A program made the translations under genes and the position numbers. The notes below the pieces were generated by a model that ran no database searches, was not told the DNA's origin, and was given only the letters and a program-made list of their open reading frames with translations. Below, in pieces: positions 30,326 through 40,183 of a DNA stretch of 64,000 nt. How positions within the stretch are numbered: the stretch's first letter is position 1; every line of letters starts with the position of its first letter. The stretch lies in contig JACYXH010000179.1 in assembly GCA_026745465.1 (NCBI GenBank), positions 1 through 64,000 of the forward strand, read 5' to 3'. This stretch comes from Lota lota. Taxonomy: Eukaryota; Chordata; Actinopteri; Gadiformes; Lotidae.

Positions 30326-31288
30326 GAGGAGGAGGAAGGTGGAGTGGGTGGAGGACAGGTCCTTGGTGAGGTCGGGGGTGTAGTTGACCCCGGCTGAGCA
30401 CGAGTTGTTGGGCTTCTTGGAGAGCATCATGGGGGCCCGCTTCTGTGGTGGAGGAGGCAGGAGGGGGGAGGAGGAGGAGGAGGAGGGAGGAGCTGGAAGA
30501 GGAGGAAGTAGGAGGTGGTGAGAGAGGGGGTGGAGGAGGATGAGAGAGGAGCTGGAGGAGGAGAAAGTAGAAGGAGGTGGTGAGGGAGGGAGGGTGGGGG
30601 AAGAGGAGGACGAGGGAGGAGGAGGGGAAGAGGAGGAGGAGGAGGAAGGGGGAGATGCACACTCCCAACCGTCCAGCAGACTTGGAAGCGCTGCGACCCT
30701 CGGCTCATGTCCCAGGTGGAACCACTGGGAGGCTCCCACCAAGCCATGCCTTGTCCCTCCTCAGGGCTAACACCTGAAGCCTTGGCAGGAGCTTCCTCCA
30801 GGCTGCTGTAGCAACGCAACCCTGCTGTGGTCAGAGACATCGCATCAAGAAGGTCATGCCTTCAAGAAGAGGATGAAGAAACACCTCGTCTGCATGGGTC
30901 TGCAATCCTAAACGTAAGGACCTCAACAAAGTAGTCATCAACATAATCTTGAGTAGCTGTGCATCAGTGATGGGTGCTCTGAAATGTGGTCATGAAGCTT
31001 CTATCTGCAAAAGCATGCAAGAATAAAAAAAAAGTAGGAAAGGGTTTGTTTAATCCATTTTTATTAGTTTTCAACTGAATTCGCTGTAAGACGCTTATTG
31101 ATACAAACGTTTAATAAATGACTCACTAGAAAATTGTTCGGACGACAGATGGTGACGCCTGCCCAAAGAAACAAATGAAAAACAACAACACAGAATGAAA
31201 CAGGGTTTAGAGTTCAAATGTGTCTCTTTCTGTCAAGTTACCTCAGTGTGGGGCCCCATCTAAAGCTAAGGCCACACTGCCTGATTTT
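29560..31288 (-). repeat. Right arm of the large inverted repeat (copy 2)
   Basis: A direct repeat of the 27180-29016 segment at an offset of about 2.27 kb, with differences mainly in microsatellite length, e.g. (GT)n and (GAGT)n at 30100-30325. It contains the same conserved frame (about 30430-30340, minus). Confidence 0.85.
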
Positions 31289-31500
31289 AATTGTTATCAA
31301 AATGAACACAAACGACTACTTGCTGTAGTCGTTTGCAATTTGATATCATTAAACGTATAAAAAACAGGAACAAGAGGAGACGGGACAGAGAGATGGAGAG
31401 AGAAATTAACTTTAACTGAACATGTAGATTGGAAGACGCAGAGCTAATGCTGTTGACAGAGACATCGATGACAGTCAGCTTCACTGTAGGAGAGAGGGAG
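31289..31500 (-). repeat. 3'-flank block (inverted, copy 2)
   Basis: Reverse copy of 10876-11085, followed by a GA-rich tract (31490-31620). Confidence 0.8.
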
Positions 31501-31619
31501 GGAGGGAGAGAGGGGGAGAGAGAGGGGAGGATAGAGCGAGAGAGAAAGCGAAGGTGGGAGAGAGCGACAGGGAGAAAGAGGGAGAGGAGGGAAAGAGAAT
31601 GAGGGAGAGTGTGAGAGTA

Positions 31620-32087
31620 AGAACGTACATATTCTAATGAATACATATTGTACTGAGAACGTACCTATTCTACGGAATACATATTGTACTGAGAATGTAC
31701 CTATTCTACTGAATACATATTGTAGAGAATGTACCTATTCTACTGAATACATATTGTAGAGAATGTACCTATTCTACTGAATACATATTGTAGAGAATGT
31801 ACATATTCTACTGAATACATATTGTAGAGAATGTACCTATTCTACTGAATACATATTGTAGAGAATGTACCTATTCTACTGAATACATATTGTACTGAGA
31901 ATGTACCTATTCTACTGAATACATATTGTAGAGAATGTACCTATTCTACTGAATACATATTGTAGAGAATGTACCTATTCTACTGAATACATATTGTACT
32001 GAGAATGTAGCTATTCTACTGAATACATATTGTAGAGAATGTACCTATTCTACTAAATACATATTGTAGAGAATGTATCTATTATAC
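31620..32087 (-). repeat. 36/34-bp minisatellite
   Basis: About 13 copies of gaatgtacctattctactga with atacatattgtagag or ...gtactgag linkers. In reverse it is the minisatellite that follows the TRIM 3' UTRs. The LTR element at 32088 interrupts it, and no TRIM 3' UTR is found beyond. Confidence 0.9.
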
Positions 32088-33421
32088 TGTGGGAGTGTGT
32101 GTGGATGATGGCTGGTTGAAGCAGCCTCACCTGGCCCAAGTCAGACTGACTGGACTCTGGGGGCTGGGTGAGGCTGCACACCTGTTGCACATTGAGCAAT
32201 CAGTGTGCACAGGTTAAACCAGCCATCACCACACACACTCAGGAAGAGCTCTCCTGCATGGCAGCATGGAGCACCATCTGCATGCCTCATCGTATGCAAC
32301 TTTTACAATAAACCGGTTCAACATCACCACCCTGTGTCCAATTGTTTGGAGGAGCCCGAGGAAAGTCACCTAGGTGGAGTATGGGAGCCACCTAGGTGGC
32401 GTGTAGTATGGACATTGCTACATTGGTGCCTGAACAGGGACCTCTCCAAACCGCGTTTGGACACAGGAAGGCTGTCCAGGGGCGCACTGGGCCCAGCAGC
32501 GACAACGGACAGCCTTCTCCCAACCCCATCCCTCTCTCCAAAGGCGCTGTGGATTCCAGCGGAGGACGGGGGAGGCAGCGCAGCAACCGCCACAGGCAAC
32601 CGTCTGCAGCTAGCCACCCTGGCATCCAGCCAGCGCCGCAGCCCAACCAACTCTTCCGCCAGCCCGTCCAGACAGCCCTTAGGCAGCAGCCCAGGCCTCC
32701 GAGTCTCCAGGATGGAGGGGGAGGGTGGGCTGGGGTGGACCGCCAAGTCCGCCGACACCTCCGCCAGTCAAGGCAGCAGCCCAGGCCTCCGAGTCTCCAG
32801 GATGGAGGGGGAGGGTGGGTTGGGGTGTCACCCTGGGGAGGTGTGGGGACTGTGGGGTTGGGGTTGTTTTTTTTGTTTTTTTTTAGGTATGGTAACCCTG
32901 GTCAGAGTCCGTGAGGTATGGTAACCCTGGTCAGAGTCCGTGAGGTATGGTAACCCTGGGTCAGAGTCCGGTTTAGGAATTTTTTTTTTTGGATGGGGGG
33001 TGGAGGAGGAGGAGGAGGGGGGGGGGGGGGGGGAGTAGGTTTCAGCCGGGGATACTCCCCGGCTTCAATTGGGTGTTGGGGGTATGTGGGAGTGTGTGTG
33101 GATGGTGGCTGGTTTAAGCAGCCTCACCTGGCCTGAGTCAGACTGATTGGACTCTGGGGCTGGGTGGGGCTGCACACCTGTTGCACATTGAGCAATCAGT
33201 GTGCACAGGTTAAACCAGCCACCACCACACATACTCGAGGAGAGCTCTCTGGCATGGCAGCGTTGAGCACCAGCTGCATGCAGCATTTCTATGCAAACTT
33301 CACAATAAACCGGTTTCAACATCACCACCCTGTGTCCAATGGTTTGGAGGAGCCCGAGGAAAGTCACCTAGGTGGAGTATGGGAGCCACCTAGGTGGCGT
33401 GTAGTATTGGACATTGCTACA
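32088..33421 (+). mobile_element. Short non-autonomous LTR retroelement with two LTRs
   Basis: LTRs at 32088-32422 and 33085-33421 begin TGTGGGAG and end GCTACA, are very similar, and enclose only ~660 bp. Directly after the 5' LTR is a primer-binding site TGGTGCCTGAACAGGGAC (32424-32441), close to the tRNA-Lys type. A purine-rich stretch precedes the 3' LTR. The interior has no recognisable gag or pol but holds GC-rich DNA, a duplicated ~60-bp stretch and a triple ggtatggtaaccctgg repeat. High LTR similarity suggests a fairly young insertion. No clear target-site duplication is visible. The short length fits TRIM/LARD-type miniature elements. Confidence 0.8.
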
Positions 33422-33990
33422 CAAATGTTTTCTTGGAAAGGCCTGTGCTATGTTTGGGTGGTGTATCCAACTGACTATGTTTGTGTGGGGTCTCCAACTG
33501 ACTGTATGTTAGGGTGGTGTCTCAAACTGACAATGTTTGGGTGATGTATCCAACTGTGTGTGTGTTTACTGTGTACAGTTTATATTGTCTTTAGGTTATT
33601 GGTATTTCCTCATTTTGGGAAATGTGTCTGTGTAACACTTATCAGTTAAACACAATTCACTTTCGAGAACTACAATGTTAGTTTAATGTTTCACTATTGT
33701 GTTTTTCAAATTATATAATATAATATTATACATATTTTTACAAATATGTAAACGAACCAAAAGCACTATTAAAGCTGCACAACATAACTTTGGCGATAAA
33801 CAAGGAGTATAGGAGAAAACGGTGAGAAAGAAAAGACAACTTTGTGCACTGTTCATTTGAATCTTCATTCAGATTATGTCCTGTTTGCAGCGAACATTAA
33901 GAACTTAGATTAGACTAAAAAAGCAATATGTTTCCTTGAAAAGGTTATGTGCAGGATTGACACAATTACTAACAAAGTCAGTAGTTAGAA
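33422..33990. other. No gene; decayed ~38-bp repeats
   Basis: Four diverged copies of gggtggtgtatccaactgac lie between 33455 and 33560. The remainder to 33990 is A/T-rich with no recognisable feature. Confidence 0.6.
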
Positions 33991-34275
<285 letters not shown>

Positions 34276-34309
34276 TGCGTGGAAACAAATAAACAGTGCT
34301 AATTAGTTA

Positions 34310-34470
34310 AATAAGTCACTTCTCTTCCAAGGCGCGGGCATCAACCAGTAGAAACAGAGTATTTGAGCCACTGCAGCAGTCAGAGTGGCCATGTTGAGTC
34401 AAACAACACAATGTTAGCCGCTGTGGAGACAATGTTGGTGGTTTCCTCTTGACAAGTTAACACCACAGAC

Positions 34471-34547
<77 letters not shown>

Positions 34548-34560
34548 AGGAACCACGATG
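34310..34560 (-). repeat. Segment shared with the region upstream of TRIM copy D
   Basis: ggcatcaaccagtagaaaca ... cactctgactgctgcagt (complement) ... (GT)n ... tacaggaaccac recurs in opposite orientation at 58440-58690. It is part of the duplicated TRIM 5' neighbourhood. (GT)n at 34471-34543. Confidence 0.7.
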
Positions 34561-34925
34561 AGACAGAGAGAGAGAGAGACACAGAGAGAGATAGAAGGGT
34601 AGGGCAAGAGAGAGAGATAAAGAGACTGAGAGAGGGGTACTGAGAGAGGTGGAGATACAGAGAGGGGTAGAGAGAGAGGCAGAAAGAGGTCGTGAGATGG
34701 AGAAAAAGGTAGATAGATAGAGTGAGGGGTAGAGAGAGTGAGGGGTAGACAGAATGTGCGGTAGAGCTAGTGATATGTGATACACTCCCAACATATACTA
34801 GTAGTGTGACAATATGTGGCTGCTGTTGGCTCAAGAGTGAATTGGGGTTTGAGGGATGGGGGGGGGAGGTACAAGTGCACCTTGCCACGGCAGATGAAAC
34901 ATTGTGAGTAACAGAGGTGCAAAGC
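34561..34925. other. GA-rich low-complexity stretch
   Basis: GAGA-type repeats to about 34750, then unassigned sequence. No gene seen. Confidence 0.6.
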
Positions 34926-35017
34926 ATATTTATTTACTTATTTATTTGTTCATCTTTTACCTCAAGGCAGAAAATGAGGAAGGAGGCCCGGTGATTTTCT
35001 TTAAAAAACAACTGAAG

Positions 35018-35740
35018 TGTTCAGTAGTGTGTGAGCAGACAGAGCTCAGACAGCTAGAGGAGGATTCTACATGGAGGTGTTCAGTAGTGTGTGAGCAGAC
35101 AGAGCTCAGACAGCTAGAGGAGGATTCTACATGGAGGTGTTCAGTAGTGTGTGAGCAGACAGAGCTCAGACAGCTAGAGGAGGATTCTACATGGAGGTGT
35201 TCAGTAGTGTGTGAGCAGACAGAGCTCCGACAGCTAGAGGAGGATTCTACATTGAGGTGTTCAGTAGTGTGTGAGCAGACAGAGCTCAGACAGCTAGAGG
35301 AGGATTCTACATGGAGGTGTTCAGTAGTGTGTGAGCAGACAGAGCTCAGACAGCTAGAGGAGGATTCTACATGGAGGTGTTCAGTAGTGTGTGAGCAGAC
35401 AGAGCTCTGACAGCTAGAGGAGGATTCTACATGGAGGTGTTCAGTAGTGTGTGAGCAGACAGAGCTCAGACAGCTAGAGGAGGATTCTACATGGAGGTGT
35501 TCAGTAGTGTGTGAGCAGACAGAGCTCAGACAGCTAGAGGAGGATTCTACATGGAGGTGTTCAGTAGTGTGTCAGCAGACAGAGCTCAGATAGCTAGAGG
35601 AGGATTCTACATGGAGGTGTTCAGTAGTGTGTGAGCAGACAGAGCTCAGACAGCTAGAGAAGGATTCTACATGGAGGTGTTCAGTAGTGTGTGAGCAGAC
35701 AGAGCTTAGACAGCTAGAGGAGGATTCTACATGTTTTTCT
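35018..35740 (+). repeat. 60-bp tandem repeat, 12 copies, frame-preserving
   Basis: Unit gtgttcagtagtgtgtgagc + agacagagctcagacagcta + gaggaggattctacatggag, nearly identical between copies. As 60 is a multiple of three, the plus-strand frame stays open for most of the array (20-residue unit CSVVCEQTELRQLEEDSTWR), with an upstream ATG at 34904. One copy carries a stop (35407). The lack of flanking coding signals argues for a minisatellite. Confidence 0.9.
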
Positions 35741-36775
35741 CTGTCTGAGCTTGTAGACATCAGAATTCTCTGTCTATCGTTCATATTTGAACAAAGTCTT
35801 CATCACTGAGCAGACTCCAACAAACCAAATGTGGGACAAAGAGTATGTTTGTGTGGGACAATGTGTGACATGTTACCAATGTGGAGAGCTAGTCTACAAA
35901 TGTGTCTTTCTACCTTAAGAAATAAACATTCTCACATGTCTCTTCACATCGTATTCCCTCGTGGGACGTTGATAAGAACTAACTCTGAGAATTACCTTGC
36001 ACCGGCTTTACCCAGTTCTAAGGAGTTTCACAGTCTTTGTTGTAAGTGCATTTCATTTTCTTTGTGGTAGTTTCCAACATATTCCGCCTAAATCTGCACA
36101 GCTTGTGACTTTGTGGTGACTCCATGTTCTGGGTGTTCTTGGGTGGAGCGTAGCAGGCAGCAAAGACGGTGACAGGTTCACCTGCACTCGACACACATGT
36201 GTGCTCAGTTTGATTGACATCCAACCCCCCCCCCCCCCCCCCCCCCGTGATGACAGCCTTCCCTGCCTTCTTCACAGCCATTGGCTAAAATCCAGATTAT
36301 AGAAAAGTGTCCTGCAGTGATTTGACTTTTTAAAACTAGAGCCAATCAAAATGCGGGACATCCTCTCAATATGTTGGAGGCAGGACCAGAGATATAAATG
36401 CTGTGCGTTCTCGCATCGAGCAGAACACCTGACACCTTACAGTGATGTCCTGGAAAGGCAGCCTATAAGAGGTTAGTCTGAGAGGAGTATAAACTGGGAT
36501 GGGAACTGGACCAACTGGTTGGTTCACCACATAATTTCCTTGTTATAAGTCAGACGGTTTGGTGTGGCTCACTTTATTACAGCAGGAAGAAGAATAAGGT
36601 GCTGTACTCAACTCTGATCCGTGATACATCATAAATATGGATGACTTTGAATATTACCAATAGGTTGATGGTTAGTTTTCTGTAAAAACACACATTTAAA
36701 AATGTTAGTAAATAAATTGTTGCATTGATAATTGTCAAAATTACTATTCTTTATCCAAAGTGACTGACTGAATTC
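35741..36775. promoter_or_regulatory. Mostly unassigned; possible distal promoter of TRIM copy C near 36390
   Basis: Contains a poly-C tract (36227-36246) and, at 36391, a TATA-like tataaatgc followed about 80 bp later by a donor-like gaggttagt at 36470. This could be an upstream promoter and first exon for copy C, but there is no homologous support. The rest shows nothing. Confidence 0.25.
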
Positions 36776-37385
36776 AGATACAGGTCATTAAGGAGCAGGT
36801 AGGGGTTAGACAGTACAGAGACAGGTCATTAAGGAGCAGGTAGGGGTTAGACAGTACAGAGACAGGTCATTAAGGAGCAGGTAGGGGTTAGACAGTACAG
36901 AGACAGGTCATTAAGGAGCAGGTAGGGGTTAGACAGTACAGAGACAGGTCATTAAGGAGCAGGTAGGGGTTAGACAGTACAGAGACAGGTCATTAAGGAG
37001 CAGGTAGGGGTTAGACAGTACAGAGACAGGTCATTAAGGAGCAGGTAGGGGTTAGACAGTACAGAGACAGGTCATTAAGGAGCAGGTAGGGGTTAGACAG
37101 TACAGAGACAGGTCATTAAGGAGCAGGTAGGGGTTAGACAGTACAGAGACAGGTCATTAAGGAATAGGTAGGGGTTAGACAGTACAGAGACAGGTCATTA
37201 AGGAGCAGGTAGGGGTTAGACAGTACAGAGACAGGTCATTAAGGAGCAGGTAGGGGTTAGACAGTACAGAGACAGGTCATTAAGGAGCAGGTAGGGGTTA
37301 GACAGTACAGAGACAGGTCATTAAGGAGCAGGTAGGGGTTAGACAGTACAGAGACAAGTCATTAAGGAGCAGGTAGGGGTTAGGG
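36776..37385 (+). repeat. 41-bp tandem repeat (~15 copies) inside a SINE-like repeat
   Basis: Unit acaggtcattaaggagcagg + taggggttagacagtacaga + g. Copies are almost identical. The unit itself contains the aaggagcaggtaggggttag motif common in fish repeats just ahead of a tRNA-like B box. Confidence 0.9.
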
Positions 37386-37475
37386 GGCATCTTGCTGCCA
37401 ACAGGTTGGGCTACGGACATTGGGGATCGAACCCGGAAGCTTTCAGCTGGGAGTCAAGCACCCGGTTATCGTTGA
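37386..37475 (-). mobile_element. SINE-like tRNA-derived end (remnant)
   Basis: On the minus strand ccgggttcgatccccaatgt has a consensus RNA polymerase III B box, with ccgggtgcttgactcccagc upstream of it. Together with the motif in the 41-bp unit this fits a tRNA-derived fish SINE. Family not determined. Confidence 0.5.
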
Positions 37476-37919
37476 AATAATAGTTTTTCATTCTTCTGTT
37501 TTAGGATTGGTCCTAAATCTGAAGTGTCCCTGAGTGACTTTAACAGTAAGCATCTTATTATTATTACTATACTATAGGCTACTTTATTTATATTATAATG
37601 ATTAAAGAATTCACTCTGTCATGACTATTTAAATACAGTAACTTCCCATGTTGTAGACAAGTGTGGTTTTGTGTCATTTGGATAACGTTGTATTTGATGA
37701 TCTAGATAGTTTTCAGGGACTTACAGAATAAGTACTTCCATGTTAACTCCTATCTCCGACCTCTGAAAGTGTAGCGTTGTGACACTCAGCTGTTTCAGCT
37801 GGGCAGGAGTCAGAGACTGCTCACCCTATGCTAACGTTGTTTTTGGACACATACTTACCATATTTTAGACAATTATTGATAGAAATGTACTTTGATAATT
37901 GATTATTACTTAATTTAAA

Positions 37920-38020
37920 TGCAAAGTAACCAAAGTAACACGACATGGAGACACTTCTCTCTTTCTGGAGACAAAGAACAACACTTTATTAACTAAATAG
38001 TCTGACAGAAACATTATCAG
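37920..38020 (+). other. Probable non-coding first exon of TRIM copy C
   Basis: ctctctttctggagacaaag ... tctgacagaaacattatcag|gtgagt. Ends at a donor (38020/38021) and resembles the 5' exon of copy E (59990-60089: gagacgaagaacaa ... gacagaaacattccaag|gtgggt). The intron 38021-38243 ends in ttttccag. Confidence 0.55.
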
Positions 38021-38245
38021 GTGAGTCCAACATATTGACTATAATCCTCATGAAGCTGTCCTGTCTGCAGGGTTTCATGTTGTACCTCCTGTTGGATGAA
38101 GATTTCTGATTGAAACAACACCAATATATAATACATAAAACCCACACGTTAGAATAATTTAAAAATTTTATTTGACCATTGTTATAAATTATGAAAACTA
38201 ATGTAATGGTGACTTGATTTAACTTGATTAAATTGTTTTCCAGGA

Positions 38246-39311
38246 ATGGCCTCTGCTACTTCCTGGTCTGAAGAAGACTTTTCATGTTCCATCTGTCTGG
38301 ATGTGTTCAACAGCCCAGTTACCACTCCATGTGGACACAACTTCTGTAGAACCTGTATTACAAGGTTCTGGGATGACAAAACCCGGTACAAATGTCCTGT
38401 TTGCAATGAGCTGTTCCACACAAGACCTGATGTACGGGTCAATACCTTCATATCAGAGATGGTTCATCAGTTTAGAAGTTCTGTACGAGTCAAAGAGCAG
38501 CCTTGTGTTGAACCAGGAGAAGTTCCCTGTGACTTCTGTACTGGGACCCAGCTGAAGGCTGTGAAGTCCTGCCTAGTGTGTTTTACCTCTTACTGCCACA
38601 CCCACCTGGAGCCTCATCAGAGAGTCGCAGGCCTGAAGAAACATCTGCTGGTCGAGCCTATGGACCGTCTTGAAGACAGGATGTGTAAGAAACACGACCG
38701 ACTTCTGGAGCTCTTCTGCCAGACTGAACAGATGTGTGTGTGTCTATTCTGCACAGTGTTGGACCACAAGTCCCATCCTGTTGTACCTCTAAAGGAGGAA
38801 TATGAGGTGAAGATGGCCCAGCTGAGGAATATAGAGTCTGATGTTCAGCAGATGATCCAGGAGATACATCGAAAGATACAGGAGATTAAAGGCACAGTAG
38901 ATCGCAGCAAAGCAGACGCAGACAGAGAGATAGCTGATGGTGTGCAGGTCCTCACTGCTCTGAAGCGCTCTATTGAAAAGTGCCAGGATGAGCTCAACAA
39001 AACGATTAAAAAGAAACTAAAATCCACAGAGAAACAAGCTGAAGGCCTCATCAAACAGCTGGAGCAGGAAAGTAAAGATCTGACCAATAGAAGCTCAGAG
39101 GTGAAGCAGCTCTCACACACTAAAGACCACCTCCACTTCCTCCAGACCTTCAGATCCCTGAAGGATCCTCCACCCACCAGGGACTGGACAACGGTGGAGG
39201 TCCGTCCTCCGTCATACCTAGGGACCTTGAGGAGATCCCTGGATCAGCTGAAGAAGACACTGAACATGGAGATGAAGAAGGTGCCTGACCTGAGATCAGC
39301 TCTAAAGAAGT
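38246..39311 (+). CDS. TRIM copy C, exon with RING, B-boxes and coiled coil
   Basis: First coding exon of an apparently intact TRIM E3 ligase. The ATG follows an acceptor (ttttccag, 38236-38243) shared with the other copies. RING at residues ~13-56 (CSICLDVF, CGHNFCRTC, YKCPVC); B-box 1-like CDFCTGTQ...CLVC (~92-120); B-box 2 CKKHDRLLELFCQTEQMCVC...DHKSH (~150-190); coiled coil ~195-300. The GT run in B-box 2 is 12 nt and in frame, unlike copies B and D. The exon ends in phase 1 at 39311 (aagaagt|gtaagt); reading on would give an early stop. Joined with the exons at 39758, 40079 and 43409 it gives a 611-residue protein. RBCC proteins of this kind dimerise through the coiled coil and ubiquitinate targets in the cytoplasm, often in antiviral signalling. 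Confidence 0.85.
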
Positions 39312-39757
39312 GTAAGTGTTTAGTTTGATTCATCTCAGGCTTGTCCAATATCCGGTGTCACCGGTATGATACGGTGCTCAAGTCCACACCGCCATCATTA
39401 CCGCCACACTGTCCATACCACTATTTTGTCATATTCTTTTTAAAGAGCAGTTTAACTCAAAATCCATGCCATGTTATCGCTGTTACTAAAACAAGACCAA
39501 TCATCTAGAGAAAACATGAACAAAATCCTATGTTTTATGTCTCCCCAAAACACTGTGAATGTTCCACTCTGCTCCGAACGCAGGTGGCGTTCTTTAGTGA
39601 CGTGGAGACACAGAACAAGGTCGAAGGCCAAATCAAATATTTATTTTGTTAGCTGTGAGGGAGAGGGGGTGAGGAGCAAAATGAAACATGAATGTCTTCC
39701 CAATCAGGATCTTAGTATTGAACTTGATTCCTTTTCTTGGGTTTCCTCTGCTTGTAG

Positions 39758-39871
39758 CCTCCCCATTCCCTCGCCCTACAAACCTCATGAGGACATCCCA
39801 GGATCAGCTGGAGGAGACACTGAGCATGGAGATGAAGAAGGTGCCTGACCTGAGATCAGCTCTAAAGAAGT
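39758..39871 (+). CDS. TRIM copy C, linker exon 2 (duplicated type)
   Basis: 114 bp, phase 1 on both sides, between ctgcttgtag and agt|gtaagt. Encodes a linker ending in SMEMKKVPDLRSALKK, nearly the same as the end of exon 1. Together with its downstream intron start (39872-40010, like 39312-39450) it is a ~560-bp tandem duplication. Skipping or inclusion keeps the frame. Confidence 0.7.
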
Positions 39872-40078
39872 GTAAGTGTTTAGTTTGATTAATCTCAGGC
39901 TTGTCCAATATCCGGTATTACTGGTATGATACGGTGCTCAAGTCCACACGCCATCATTACTGCCACACTGTCCATACCGCTAATTTGTCATATTCTTTTT
40001 AAAGAGCAATTTTACCCAAAATCGATGCCATTTTATCACTGTTAATTCTTGGGTTTCCTCTGCTTGTTTCCTCCCCAG

Positions 40079-40183
40079 TCTCTCCCCCTACTAACCTCGT
40101 GAGGAGAACCCAGGATCAGCTGAAGAAGACACTGAACATGGAGATGAAGAAGGTGCCTGACCTGAGATCAGATCTAAAGAAGT
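40079..40183 (+). CDS. TRIM copy C, linker exon 3 (duplicated type)
   Basis: 105 bp, phase 1 on both sides, between tcctccccag and agt|gtaagt. Encodes FSPPTNLVRRTQDQLKKTLN and a final DLRSDLKK, again a copy of the end of exon 1. Its own intron has no duplicate downstream, so this is the last of the series. Confidence 0.7.

Noticed and set aside
36776-37385. Regular direct repeats that might suggest a CRISPR array
   Set aside because: Units abut without spacers and the genome is clearly a vertebrate one; it is a 41-bp minisatellite.
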